The notes beneath the pieces are model-generated. The model searched no databases, was not told the origin of the DNA, and worked only from the letters and a program-made list of their open reading frames with translations. From Xanthostigma xanthostigma (Eukaryota; Arthropoda; Insecta; Raphidioptera; Raphidiidae): a DNA stretch of 64,000 bases. Within the stretch, counting starts at the first letter, position 1, and each line of letters opens with the position of its first letter. Made by a program: the position numbers and the translations under genes. The stretch lies in the NCBI GenBank assembly GCA_963575645.1, contig OY754464.1, positions 7,502,001 to 7,566,000 of the forward strand, in the 5' to 3' direction. Of the stretch, positions 22,359 to 33,483 are shown piece by piece.

Positions 22359-23984
22359 ATCTAACATATAATCTGTGTCATCATCAAATAAGATGTGCGC
22401 ACAATAACTTTTATTTTAATTTTTGTCCTGAAGTAAATGTAGCTACACACACTTAACAAAAGTTAACGTTTATTCTTTAACGCACACTATGACGCCATGT
22501 TTGTTTGTGGGCGTTTACCTGTGTCATCCATACTGTTTTCTGATTGGTTCTTGCTAAAAAACAAGCAGACAAAACTAGCACGAAAATAGCCTTGGTTTTA
22601 ATTTTGAAATCCATCTCGCAGCCAACGTGGCAGCTAGCGCAAGTACCAGCGGTCTTAAGGTAAACGGCATTGATTTAAGGTTATACGCTCTCGACCGTAT
22701 TAGTAAAAACTGCGTCCATATTTTGTTGTAACAAAAAAATGTTATATGACTTGGTAAATTTATTATTTCTTAGGGAAATATTATATCCTGTTGATCATAG
22801 CTTTATTTTTTAATATTTAAGAAATGATATTTAAACATTTGACATAATATCATAAAGTTGTGACTTAAGCAGTATATTTAATTAAGTCCAGTGTACACGA
22901 ATGATTTTATCTTACGTTTTGGTTTTAAAAACCTTTGAACCGTTAGACTTATAGTTTTTGAGTTATTGGATATTAAATGCAGTTTTTAATACTTGGTAAA
23001 TGAGAAAATATCCAATTTTCAAGTTTTAGTTATTAACTACGTCAAAAAAATTATTTAATAAAAACAAAATTTATGAAAAACTTTTCGTGTAATCTGGTTT
23101 TCATGCTGACATAATTCAAAATAGAGATTTTGAGAGTTGTTTCGAAAATTTTTAATTAATATTTCTCCAAAACTGCACGGGAAAGTATAGTTTTTTAAAT
23201 TTTTACGTTATCTAAAGAAGTCAAACTTTCGAATAATCAGTTTTTTAAAAATTTGTCTATAGCCAATTTGGTTTAATCTTATTTTTATATACACTTCCGG
23301 TCAGTCTTCTCATTTTTCATTCTGTTAAAAATCGCATTTTTAATAATTAATAACTTGAAAACTAGACGGTCAATGTTTTTTAAAAAATGCAGTTGAATGT
23401 ATGAGATATCCATAATTAACATATTAAAATTTCAGCGTATTATCTATACATTGCTCTATCAGGCGTATAACCTTAAATTGTACTATGCTTTAATTATTAA
23501 TATATCTAGGTAAGATTCTTTGATAATCCATTTTTAAACCATCGCTTTCGAAATGTCTCCGAAACTTTGGGTTTAATCCGGCAAACCTAGTAATGAATTA
23601 AAATGGGAATTTATTTCACGGAACAGTTAGGTCATTACTGTTGTGGAGAGAGAGAGAGATAGTAGATTATAGATGCTCGACAACTGAGGTCATGGGCATC
23701 TGAGATATTATTCGTATCTCTTATTAGCATTATGAGACGATGCAAGAGAAGTTTAGTGTAAACTAAGTACATAAATCTCCTAATACCACTTCAACGTCAC
23801 TGGAAAGTTATTCCCGGAGTGGCAGGATGGCGGCGCCTTAGTGCGCTGCAGTCTTCTGTATTCCTGTTGCTTCTGAATAATGCGATATGCATCTTAACAA
23901 GTTAGAACATGCGACAATGTACTACTTCAGATAGTGGTGGGTCGTTGACGATTTTAGCGTCAAACCGTTTGCCACGTCAACTAG
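22359..23984. other. No gene recognised
   Basis: AT-rich sequence with a GA microsatellite at about 23647-23660. A related GAGAGAGAGATT...ATAGACGCTC segment recurs at about 63308-63350. Confidence 0.5.
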
Positions 23985-24613
23985 TTGAAAAATTCCAGCC
24001 AATTGGGTGACGGGACCATTCCAACTTCATAAATATTGACCTTTGATGTAGTATAATTAAGAAAATAAAATTTCTGACATTGCGTTAGGTGACGCGGGTA
24101 ATGGCTAGTATTCAATATGATATTTGCTAATCGTTGCCATGGTTACCTACATAATATGTTTTAACTAGTTTATTTCTGACAGATCTACAAAACAACAGAA
24201 CGGCTGATTTTTTTTATTTTCAAAATATTTCCAAAACTATAGTTTAAAAAACAATTAACAAAACTTTCTTGAGAAATTAAATAATAATAATAATCCGTTA
24301 TAAAAAGTATAGCACTATTATATAAAAAACAACGTTTTAGAGTATATCTTTTCTGCACATGCGCCAATTTTCTTCAAAAACAATAAGGCTCTTCAATTCA
24401 AACATCCTCTCGAAATTTGGTTTCAATCCGCTCATCCGTTTGACCTGTATCGTGCTCACAGACTAATAGACAAACAGACGCACAGAGTTTTTCCCAAAAA
24501 TAAGTTATTTTTGGAATTGGGGGACCTCAAAACGAAAAAATATTGTAAGATTTTAAAAGGTGACTTTTCACCTAAACTAGTACGTACTATTCCCCACTTG
24601 TGGGTTGGAATAG
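23985..24613 (+). repeat. Dispersed repeat A, copy 1
   Basis: It matches 59697-60372 in reverse complement along its whole length. Markers: CCAATTGGGTGACGGGACC at one end, GTTTGACCTGTATCGTGCTC within, and CCCCACTTGTGGGTTGGAAT at the other. Fragments also occur at 4827-4885, 5604-5650 and 18111-18290. Frames in it are broken. The superfamily is not known to me. Confidence 0.85.
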
Positions 24614-26640
24614 TAAAAACTGTTTTAGTAACATGCAGCAACATCTGATAGAATTTGTTTAAATCTATTAGTTCAGAAGCAAACAAAAAAACTGTTTTAG
24701 TACCGAGTAGCGACATAGAATTCGCTCAAAGCTATTAGTTCAGAAGCAAATCTGGTAGAATTTGTTCAAAGCTATTACTTCAGACGCCGGGCCGCAGACG
24801 AAATACATTTAGCAGAATTATATCTATCGCACCTGTGTGAAGCCGGGCCGGTCACTGGTATTATTGACGCGATTAATGCATTATGTGGCACGATAACTAT
24901 GACCTACTCCTGCATTATTATAAAAATAGACGTATATATACTGTATGCAGACAAAAACTAAGCCATCAAACTGTAGTACCTAATTAAGTAATATTTGTAT
25001 AACTCATGCGGGAAAAGTGGTTTCTTTACGCATGCTGTTACGGTTGAAAAGTAGCTATTTTCATTTGCGTGCGCAAACTTTATTTGTCGCACTGAAATTA
25101 TTGTTTGCCGCACGCAAATTTAGAGAAAAAAACAAAATAATAACGGTGTTAATTTCAACGAAACAAACTGTCATTTGAAGCAGATTTGAGGTTAAAATTT
25201 TCGATTATGGACTTTTATTCTTAACAATTTTAACTGAATTTTCAGCTTTTTAATGATTTAATTTTAATTTTTATTACTTCTAATTTCTGTTTTTAATTCG
25301 TAATAAAAATTTAATTTTAATTTAATTTAATTCGTAACAAAAAATAGTATGTGCAACTCGTGCGGCATAATATACTATTTCCTTTCGAATAGGAAAGGGG
25401 AATTGTTGATACCCGCACATATTAAAAAAGATGTACAAATTTTTTGAATAATGGTTTATTCAAAAAATGAAATTATATCGAGTTTGGGGACAATCCATCG
25501 TTGTTATACAAATACATTAAAGTTAAAAAAATAGTTTTTACTTTTTATTAAAACAAAAAGCGAAATTCTAGTAACTAAATTTCGCCCAGTCATGCAACTT
25601 ACCAATGTATAACAACGCACAGTAATTAATTATTTACCCACGCTAAACTACATAAACAAACACAGAAGACATGCTATACTGCATCGCATACACACAGCAA
25701 GCGTTACGTGCTGTCATCTAACGAAATACTGTTGTAACAAAAAAGCGTACTGACGTAACAACGCAGGTATTATCACAGTGTCGCGCCAATTATATGTTTT
25801 TACTCCCATTCAAACGTGCCATTAGATGTTTCACAATTATTATTTCACAATCATTATCATTTTTAGTGTTCTTAAAAAACAAGGGTTTTAAAACTGTAAC
25901 AGCAGCATATTGGCTCTTTTCCAATAAGCTATTACACCATTTTTTCAAAATTGTTTTAAATTTATCCTAAAGAAGCACTACAATTTTTAAAATAATATTT
26001 TATAACCGAATAGTGCCATAAAAACGATTTTTAATTTATCGTTATGAATTTTCGCGCGAAAATGACTCGTGACGTCACTGTGGTCGTAATTAATAACGAT
26101 AGTGCACAGTAACCATAGTGACACTGCACAATTAAAAATATTAAAGATTGCTATTTACCAGTGTGAGTAAGTTGGTATCCAAACTTTATTTATTTATTAA
26201 ACGTATTTATTTTGGGTGGATTAGTACTTTCTGCTTTTACGAAACCGTCTTCCATGATGCGAAATCAATTAAGTACGTAATAATAACTTCAAAATAACAC
26301 ACAGCACAATAAAAACCAACATGGCGAACAGCGTTGCAGACTTTTAAAGAACAGATTAAAAAAACAATTCTTAATATTGAATTATTAAATTAATATTCAT
26401 TATAATGAATAGAAAATAACATTTGTTGTTCACTTTTTACAAAATCTATCAAGAATATGTATTCAAATGTTTGAATGTATTATTACATTTTTTCTTACAT
26501 GGTGCAAAATACCCATTTGAACAGCTTATATATTATTTAAAATAAAGCAGTCGCCGTTTTCTAACACGTGCTACACACTGAACCTAGGAAAATCAATATT
26601 ATAACAAATGACGTCACTGCGCTTGTTTGTTGCAAAAGTC
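24614..26640. other. No gene recognised
   Basis: AT-rich sequence with several TGACGTCA-type words (26072, 26609) and a duplicated GTTCAGAAGCAAA phrase at about 24672 and 24739. No frame over 60 codons is recognisable. Confidence 0.5.
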
Positions 26641-26984
26641 TTAAGGTAGTTTAGGAGCCGCAATCCCAAGTCAAATAAATGACTTTTTTTTTATCCTCAA
26701 ATAATTACCCAAATTATGCTGTAATAATTAATAGAAATTCACATAAAAATTTATTTGATTTAATTTAATGCGAATTATAATATTTAATTATAGTAATGTA
26801 ATTAATAAAATATTAATTGATTAGTACCCAGCTGTCACTAGTCACTGTCACTACAACAACAGAGATAAACAACAGAGATATAGGCCACATGTCAGTATTA
26901 AAAAATTAATAAAATCAAAAGTACGTGGTAAATTATTCTAAATTTTTTGCAGTGTGTATTTCAGACATCGTTCTATCCATTAAT

Positions 26985-27449
26985 AACAAAAAAATTAAAC
27001 CGCCGAAAAACTGAAAAGCAAAAAATAATAAATCTTTTTATTTAACTAAGTTCTATCTAAGTAGTTGAACGTATGTGACAGTCTAGTATATCTAAGTAAT
27101 TTTGAGTCGGCGTCAACAATCCTTCGCCGGAAATCTCTGAGCGTTCACGAAGTTAATATCAGCGACAGAGCAACCCTAACGGGCACACTGAGGGCACACG
27201 TCTTTGCGAGTGGTCGTGTGGAGAGCGCATGTTTAGAATGTTAATGTTTATCGCTGGAGATTTCACGTATCATTGTGATTTGGTTATTTCTTTTAGTGAT
27301 CTTTGTTCATTGATGGTTTGACGCCGACTCAAAATTACTTAGATATACTAGACTGTCACATACGTTCAACTACTTAGATAGAACTTAGTTAAATAAAAAG
27401 ATTTATTATTTTTTGCTTTTCAGTTTTTCGGCGGTTTAATTTTTTTGTT
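26985..27449. repeat. Perfect 132-bp inverted repeat with 201-bp loop
   Basis: 26985-27116 and 27318-27449 are exact reverse complements by eye, from AACAAAAAAATTAAACCGCC to GAGTCGGCGTC. The loop is GC-richer. The outer word GGTTTAATTTTTTTGTTAAAA is shared with the hairpins that end the repeats at 48.2 and 54.6 kb, so this is the terminal hairpin of that family. Confidence 0.9.
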
Positions 27450-27516
27450 AAAAAGTTTTTATTTAATATTTTTTTGTGGCTATATAATTTATAATTGTAA
27501 TATACACAACTCAGCA

Positions 27517-27930
27517 TGAAAATCTGTGAGTGAACAATAAATCACCCCTATTTTCCCACCCTTAAGGTAGGAATTTTTTTTCCAAATTTATATGAGACGA
27601 ACCTCGAGGTATACCCTATCCAATAAAAAAATAATTATCAAAATTGGACCACTCTGTAAAAAGTTATGTGTGGTCATACATTAGAATCAGTGAGTGAACA
27701 ATCAATCATCCCCTGTTTTCCTACCCTTAGGGTTGGAATTTTTCTACCAAATTTATATGGGACCAACTTCGGGGTATACCCTTTCAAACAAAAAAATAAT
27801 TATCAAAATCGGACTACTCTGTAAAAAGTTATGCGTGGTCATACATAAATAAAAAAAAAAAAAAAAAATAAAAAAAAAAAATATACGCGTCGAATTGAGA
27901 ACCTCCTCCGTTTTTGTTTTTCGTCGGTTA
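27517..27930 (-). repeat. LINE-like tail with two 164-bp units
   Basis: GAGTGAACAAT starts similar units at 27528 and 27692. Each holds GGTATACCCT and ATAACTTTTTACAGAG (minus strand). At 27851-27881 there is an A-rich tract. The minus-strand head CGGAGGAGGTTCTCAATTCG matches the head of the repeats at 47857 and 54091. Confidence 0.8.
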
Positions 27931-28268
27931 AAAAGTATTTTTTGTGGGGTCAAGTTTGTCAATTTTTTACAAACCCTCAATTTCCGGAGTTATTGAACAA
28001 GGACACTCATAACGGCTCGTGTATTTTTGCATAGCTTTAATTAATTATATCTCTTAAACGGTGTGGTAAAAAAATCTGATTCTTTTTCTGTAGGTGTCTA
28101 TAATTATAATCTTTTGAATAAATATAAAAAAAATGTAGGTTCAAGTTTAAGTCATTTGGCTACCAAACTACCTTAAAACACAGAATTTAATAAAACATTT
28201 GAATATAAAACTCATAGGTACTTAATTTTTATCCCTTATGAAAAGGAAAAGCGATTAGTATAGTAATA

Positions 28269-28340
28269 CTAGTTTTTATCCGCGACTTTGTCCGCGTGGA
28301 ATCAGTGTGTACAATTGATATAATTGATTAAAAAATTCAG
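28269..28340 (-). mobile_element. Possible Helitron 3' end
   Basis: On the minus strand it reads CGCGGACAAAGTCGCGG, a hairpin, then a few bases and CTAG followed by T. This resembles insect Helitron termini. The rest of the element cannot be delimited. Confidence 0.4.
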
Positions 28341-28624
28341 GTCTTCATTTCAATTTATGTGAATATAGTTGACAACTTTCATATATATTTTGATAAAAAA
28401 AAACAACTTTATACAGAACAGAATATTACAATATTGATTACTAAAAATGACGCATTATTATCCACAAAAAAAGGCAAAACAATATCCGATTGTCCTTGAT
28501 ATATTCAGGAAACAAACAGCTATAATTTGGATTAATTGTTACAATACTCAAATTCCCAACGTCACCAAACTTTACTGACATTTTAATATTCTATTTTTTT
28601 CAAATCTTTGATTAACGTCTGAAT

Positions 28625-28965
28625 AGAACTCTTCAAATAAATAAAATTGTCCACCAAATTTTTCTGACTATGTTATTGACAAAAATAAAATTATAAAGAT
28701 GAGATTTCAATCTGGCTTTGGATCTTCTTCAGAAATAATCTAAAAAATATAAAAATTAATTAGTATATATGTACTTATTTTATTATAGATATATACTAAT
28801 TAATTTATATATTTTTTAGATTATTTCTGAAGAAGATCCAAATCCAGATCGAAACGTCATCTTCTGTAATATTGATTTATTATTTTATTTTTGTCAATAT
28901 ATAGTCTGAAAAAAATTAGTCGACAATTTTATTTATTTGAAGAATTCCATTTTTTTGTATGAAAA
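28625..28965. mobile_element. Penelope-type inverted ends
   Basis: Two inverted arms meet near 28780. Each carries a hairpin of the form CTGAAGA-A-GATCC..GGATC-GAAAC (28827-28858, and more diverged at 28702-28732 on the minus strand). Further out both have the phrase TCTGAAAAAAATTAGTCGACAA or a variant. The same unit recurs at 47457-47755. Head-to-head terminal repeats with hammerhead-like cores are known from Penelope-like elements; the assignment is inference. Confidence 0.6.
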
Positions 28966-29062
28966 AAAGTTTATAGAATTATCAATGAGGTAAATCAAAT
29001 AAATCTCCATACATCTCGTTGTCTTAGATGACAGAACTTTTACGGGAAACAATTTCTCTTTA

Positions 29063-29467
29063 TACAGGAGTTCTACAAGCTCTATGACAAACTTTGACAG
29101 ATGGTAGGAAGCTTGATATATTTTTTTTAGTAAACATGCGTCCGATTCGTTTTTGTTTATAAGTTACAAGCATTTAAAGAATCAAAAAAGGTAGGCTGAT
29201 AAATAGAAATATCGGTTGTTATGACAATAATTATTGTTAGTGCCATTTTAATTATTTATTAGATATTTCGTGTGAAAGCTGAGGGTGGACATTTCGAACA
29301 ATTTTTATAGTTTTAAGTTTTGTGATTAATTGTTAATAAAGGTTAAATGCTTGTAACTTCTAAACAAAAACGAATCGGACACATGTTTATTAAAAAAATA
29401 TGTTTAAAATCAAGCAGCCTACCATCTGTCAAAGTTTGTCATACAGCTTGTAGAACATCCTGTATTA
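29063..29467. mobile_element. Foldback element, about 110-bp arms
   Basis: The left arm begins ACAGGAGTTCTACAAGCT and the right arm ends in its complement, AGCTTGTAGAACATCCTGT. Shared words include CAAACTTTGACAGATGGTAGG in both directions and CGATTCGTTTTTGTTTA. The loop is about 130 bp. It lies just downstream of the histone-like gene. Confidence 0.8.
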
Positions 29468-29551
29468 TTATACATTATTAGCTGTTTAGACTGCCAAATA
29501 TATCGAAAACTTTACCTTCTTATACAAACATACGCGTTATTTTTTTAAATT

Positions 29552-30226
29552 TTAAACTATACTGGCCGCTTGATTGGCCGATCTCGATTGCCGACGACTA
29601 GCAGATCGTTTCGCATTATAATGCTCGCTGCGCTTCACGGCGCAATTATTATGGTCCTCGCGATAAGGGGTCGCGCATCTCTTCTTGGGACGCTGTTTCA
29701 CGTTGGAAGCTTCACCGCTATCACTATTACCTTGATTATCGTTTCCATCACCTCCATTCTCATCGTCGCCCGAATGACTTTGAGAATGTTTACGGGACCG
29801 TCTGCGGGACCGTCTTCGTCTGCGTCCTCTCGATCCTTTACTTTGACGGGGTTTTTTCACGTTCCTGCGACCTCGTTTTCGCGTTTTCAGTTTCCTCTGT
29901 CCACCGCATATGGCGCACTTCCTAATGTCGTACGTCTTTTCGAGATCTTCGAGATCTTTGTTGCATCTGCCTGGTTCTATCAGCAAACGATATTTCCCGT
30001 GGCGCTGGCTGAACAGGCCACACTGAAGGCCGTGCTTTAAGGCGCGTCGCACCTGGAACGGCACGATGTAAGGCTTGCAGCGTTGGTTCGAATATTCAAC
30101 GTTCGTTCGAACTTGTTCTAAGATATGATGAGGTGACGATCCTTGGCCTTCGTGCAAGTCCATCACAGCTTGCATTACTCGACCCAACAAACGAGGTGGA
30201 TTTCTTGTACTGACACGAGGTGTCAT
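29552..30226 (-). CDS. Linker-histone-like basic protein, 224 aa
   Basis: This is the only intact frame that looks like a host gene. Residues about 9-83 resemble the H1/H5 globular winged helix: a PP start, a hydrophobic first helix (RVMQAVMDL), a GSS turn before the second helix (HHILEQV), and a third helix RRALKHGLQCGLF leading to a short wing ending GKYRL. H1 domains package linker DNA in nuclei. A linker with a CxxC pair (C104, C107) follows, then an extreme arginine/serine tract (about 111-147), an acidic D/E/G/N segment (about 153-172) and a second basic tail. Canonical H1 tails are lysine/alanine/proline-rich, so this tail is more like a protamine-like or SR-type protein. The first ATG is used. 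The gene is intronless and its GC is well above the neighbourhood, so a retrogene or testis chromatin protein is possible. The plus-strand 156-codon frame at 29570-30040 is its shadow. No clear AATAAA follows. Confidence 0.75.
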   Translation of the reverse strand: MTPRVSTRNPPRLLGRVMQAVMDLHEGQGSSPHHILEQVRTNVEYSNQRCKPYIVPFQVRRALKHGLQCGLFSQRHGKYRLLIEPGRCNKDLEDLEKTYDIRKCAICGGQRKLKTRKRGRRNVKKPRQSKGSRGRRRRRSRRRSRKHSQSHSGDDENGGDGNDNQGNSDSGEASNVKQRPKKRCATPYREDHNNCAVKRSEHYNAKRSASRRQSRSANQAASIV

Positions 30227-30410
30227 CTTGAATCGGATATTGTTTAATTACCTCGTTCAGCATTCACGTTTCTGTAAATAAATTGATGCTGAAGTCCAGA
30301 TTTTGTAAGATAGCGGCCGAAATATGACTATGATTTACGTAACCTAAAAACGGTTGCATATAGAAGTCAATGGATGCCACCGCTACCGAGGAAATCACAT
30401 CCATTTATCC
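30227..30410 (-). promoter_or_regulatory. Candidate 5' region of the histone-like gene
   Basis: On the minus strand, CTATATGC (about 30354-30361) could be a TATA-like element some 130 bp before the ATG. TTTATTTACAG (about 30272-30282) could be a 3' splice site feeding a non-coding first exon. Neither can be proved from sequence. Confidence 0.25.
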
Positions 30411-30640
30411 AAATCTTCTTGGTTTCCGGGCTTCTATGCCGTGGTCCATTGGTATTACTACCTGATGTTTCGTCTACAGCTGCGGTAGACATTATCAAAG
30501 GCGATGCGGTAGCGGGCGAAGTTTCCTTCTAGGCTGCTCACAGGTAAGTGTGTCGCCTTTGATAATGTCTACCGCAGCTGTAGACGAAACGTCAATGAAC
30601 CACGGCATAGAAGCCCGGAAACCAAGAAGATTTGGATCAA
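30411..30640. mobile_element. Penelope-type hairpin pair, inverted
   Basis: Inverted arms of about 90 bp carry ACCACGGCATAGAAGCCCGG and, in both, TTGATAA-T-GTCTAC..GTAGAC-GAAAC. The stem GTCTAC/GTAGAC next to GAAAC copies the layout of a hammerhead core, but the CUGANGA box is altered to UUGAUAA. It separates the histone-like gene from the RT fragment. Confidence 0.6.
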
Positions 30641-30656
30641 CACCGGCCGTGAAAGC

Positions 30657-31130
30657 CTACACACATCCAATTATTTTTATGCAAACGTTTCTTTTGGTGC
30701 GTAAAGCGGTCCATAGACGTACAATATTATCGCGCAATATTTGGGTTTGTGCAATATAATTGATCGTGTGTAAACGAGATTCAAAGGTTGTGCAATATAT
30801 TGTGTGACAATACGATGGCAAACCCTTCTTAAACAACGAGAAGGGTAGAAAATTAGTTTTAGCACTATTTAAAGTTAATAGATTATTATTGAACCATTTT
30901 ATAATTAATTCTAAATCTTCAATAATTGTGTGTTTAAGGGATGTCCAATTAGAATTTTTATATAAAATCGCAGTATCGTCGGCATACGAGATTATAACAC
31001 CTTTGGAATTTAGAGTCAGCAAATCGTTTATATAAATTGTGATGAGCACCGGCCCCAACACAGTACCTTGAGGTACCTCATATTGCACTGTGGTAGTGTA
31101 TTTAAAGCGCGCACCAAAAATGAAGTCTAA
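30657..31130 (-). pseudogene. Non-LTR reverse transcriptase fragment
   Basis: The minus-strand frame (143 codons from a GTG-type start at 31088, extendable upstream in frame to about 31130) contains VPQGTVLGPVL, then YINDLL and YADDTAIL. These are the palm motifs of jockey/CR1-type retrotransposon reverse transcriptases, with the catalytic DD pair present. About 900 upstream residues normal for the family (endonuclease and RT fingers) and the thumb are missing. After NSAKTNFLPF the protein stops resembling RT, so the 3' part is probably a junction with other sequence. It has no likely function. Confidence 0.85.
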
Positions 31131-31221
31131 GCAACCCGACTTTAGGCTGGCAGGACGGAAGACGACAAAGTTCTTTTGGAAAAGGTAAGCTCTATTTTAT
31201 TTGCATGCAAAATTTCAAGCT

Positions 31222-31465
31222 ATTCGGAACCCAAAGGAATGGTGAGACCTCTGATGAGAAATGCGCCGAACTGTCCTAAGGGGGGTTTTTGACAGGTAAA
31301 CATTGATTTAGAAAAGCATGTTGGAGGCTAGGTTATAGCCTTAATCAAGCGTTTCTAAATCAATGTTTACCTTATGCCTCCATAGTTTACCTGTCAAAAG
31401 CCCCCCTTAGGACAGTTCGGCGCATTTCTCATCAGAGGTCTCACCATTCCTTTGGGTTCCGAATT
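31222..31465. repeat. Inverted repeat, about 82-bp arms
   Basis: TTCGGAACCCAAAGGAATGG to GACAGGTAAAC (31222-31304) mirrors GTTTACCTGTC to CCATTCCTTTGGGTTCCGAA (31387-31465), nearly perfectly. An inner pair TTGATTTAGAAA / TTTCTAAATCAA lies in the loop. Confidence 0.9.
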
Positions 31466-32645
31466 GGTTCGATGATTCAAGAAATTTCGGAGCAATTAAA
31501 CCCGATCTGCCACCCGTTCTGTTACGAGAAACGCGGGCATAGCTGGGCGTTCTTGCGAGCGGAATTACCCTCTATTTTGCCATGGAATTTCATGCTATTT
31601 TTGCCAGGAATTTGTCAGGGGGAGATTGAATTTTGACGTATCTAATGCTTCTACTAAAATAAATACTTTACAAATTCTCGCACTAGAACCTGGAAAGTAG
31701 GAATTTTTAATAGACAAGCCATGGTAACGCCATATAAATAACGACATCCCTTAGAGCTCTGCTATTATGCATAATTTATTATAAAAATAAAACAGAATCA
31801 ATGCAAGTGTGTCAGAAAGAAATTTATTGTTTACTTTAATATAAAGCCAAAGTGATTCTAATATTAATACTCAAGTGTTGACACATCCTAATGTTTGAGA
31901 AATTGAAAATTTACAAATTGTGTGTTTGGATAAAAAAATGCATAGTTTGTATTTAAATAAAATTCATAACAATTTCTTTGTACTTACCGATTTTGGTAGA
32001 TTTTTAATAAAATACTAAAAAGTAAATTAATTTACACTAACTATATGCTAAACATTCACAAAAAACTGAAAATTTAACAGTACGCAAAATTTTTCTAATA
32101 TTTCCACTTTGAAAATGAACAAAACAACATTCAGTCGCATTGGTAACGAACAAATGCTTAATACAGCAAACATTGATGTCTAAGTAAAATGTTACATTGT
32201 TAATCTACATCATAATCAAGATCATCTTACAACTACAGAATACATCATCCAAGTGTTTACAACTTAACCAAATAACATAACGCATATAGCCACGCTGCTG
32301 CGAGCCTGCGCGGTTACAAATTAAAAAAAATAAAAATCTAACTAAGTAAATAAAACACACTACAGTAATTATAGTAAATCAAAATATTACTTACGTTCTT
32401 TAGTGGGCATGAAAATAATATAAAAACATATTCAAATTAAAACAGATTTTGACAGTAAATAGAACTTTTGCCTTCAATTATAAAAACTCCAATTAAACAT
32501 TGAAGTAATTACAATTGATGCTTTCATATTTTACTGAACTAGTATCGAATATGTAATGGTTTTGTCTTACAATTTTTCTTTCAACAGAATCTAAATAACA
32601 GACTATAGTCCGAGAGCTACCAACGTTTTCGAGAAAGAATTTTAA
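31466..32645. other. No gene recognised
   Basis: Strongly AT-rich, with no frame over 60 codons. Confidence 0.6.
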
Positions 32646-32648
32646 GAC

Positions 32649-33424
32649 GGCTGATCTTTTGATATTCCTTTTCTTATTAAAGCTTGGTGGGGATGCGGCA
32701 CGTCTGACTGCTGGGAGCGGTTGCGTTTATCTGTGCGCATCCCATTTTTACAGGTTCAAATTACAGGTAATTTATGAGTCATTTGCTACTTATATAGATG
32801 GCGTTGTCCTAGTAACGGAATAATGTTATTAGTAGTGTTTGCCAAAGTGGAAAGCCAAATTTCATCGTGATAAGTCACGAAAAAGAAAAATATGTTTATG
32901 CGAAGACAAAAGTGGACAAATAATTATATTTAGTTAACCTTTCAGGAAAATTAACTTAAAGTGCCAGACAGTTTTGTCGTTACTAACTCCGTGCAAGACA
33001 CAATTTTAGTAATTAAATTCAGTTGTTTAATACGGAGCAAGGCCAATTTAAAATTCAAAATCATTTACTGTCTCCAAGACTTAAATTAATCTTGCTCCTT
33101 ATTAAGCAACTTGATTTCTATCTGGCAATTTAATTTTAGGTTCTTTGATACCGTAACTATATCATGCTAAAATTGCAGCTATATTAAAATGCTTTTTTTT
33201 CCCAATCATCTCCACTACTTTGGTAAACACAACTAATAACATAATAACTAACATTCAGTTACCAGGGCGACGCCATTATAAAACTTGCAAATGACATATA
33301 AATTACCTATAATTTGAACCTGTACAAATGGGATGCGCACAGGTAAACGCAACCGCTCCCAGCAGCCAGACGTGCCGCATCCCCACCAAACTTCAATAAG
33401 AAATGGAATATCAAAAGATCAGCC
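32649..33424. mobile_element. Large foldback element, about 775 bp
   Basis: The outer ends are GGCTGATCTTTTGATATTCC and its complement. Arms run at least 210 bp inwards, including GGGGATGCGGCACGTCTG and GGGAGCGGTTGCGTTTA, each found in complement on the right. The centre has another pair around GGAGCAAG / CTTGCTCC. Arms have diverged by perhaps a fifth. No coding sequence. Confidence 0.85.
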
Positions 33425-33483
33425 TTTTTTTCGCGATGTGGCTTGCTCTTATACTACTATAAAACAAAATTTTTGGAAGCTTA

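Larger units (their letters stand above)
26645..28172. mobile_element. TTAA-flanked element, composite
   Basis: The ends are GGTAGTTTAGGAGCC and GGCTACCAAACTACC, inverted, each next to TTAA (26641-26644 and 28173-28176). A TTAA target is typical of piggyBac and Kolobok elements. Inside are a perfect long inverted repeat and a LINE-like tail, so it is a composite. No transposase is seen. Confidence 0.6.

Noticed and set aside
29570..30040. 156-codon plus-strand frame
   Set aside because: It lies entirely opposite the linker-histone-like frame and has no domain; it is a shadow.
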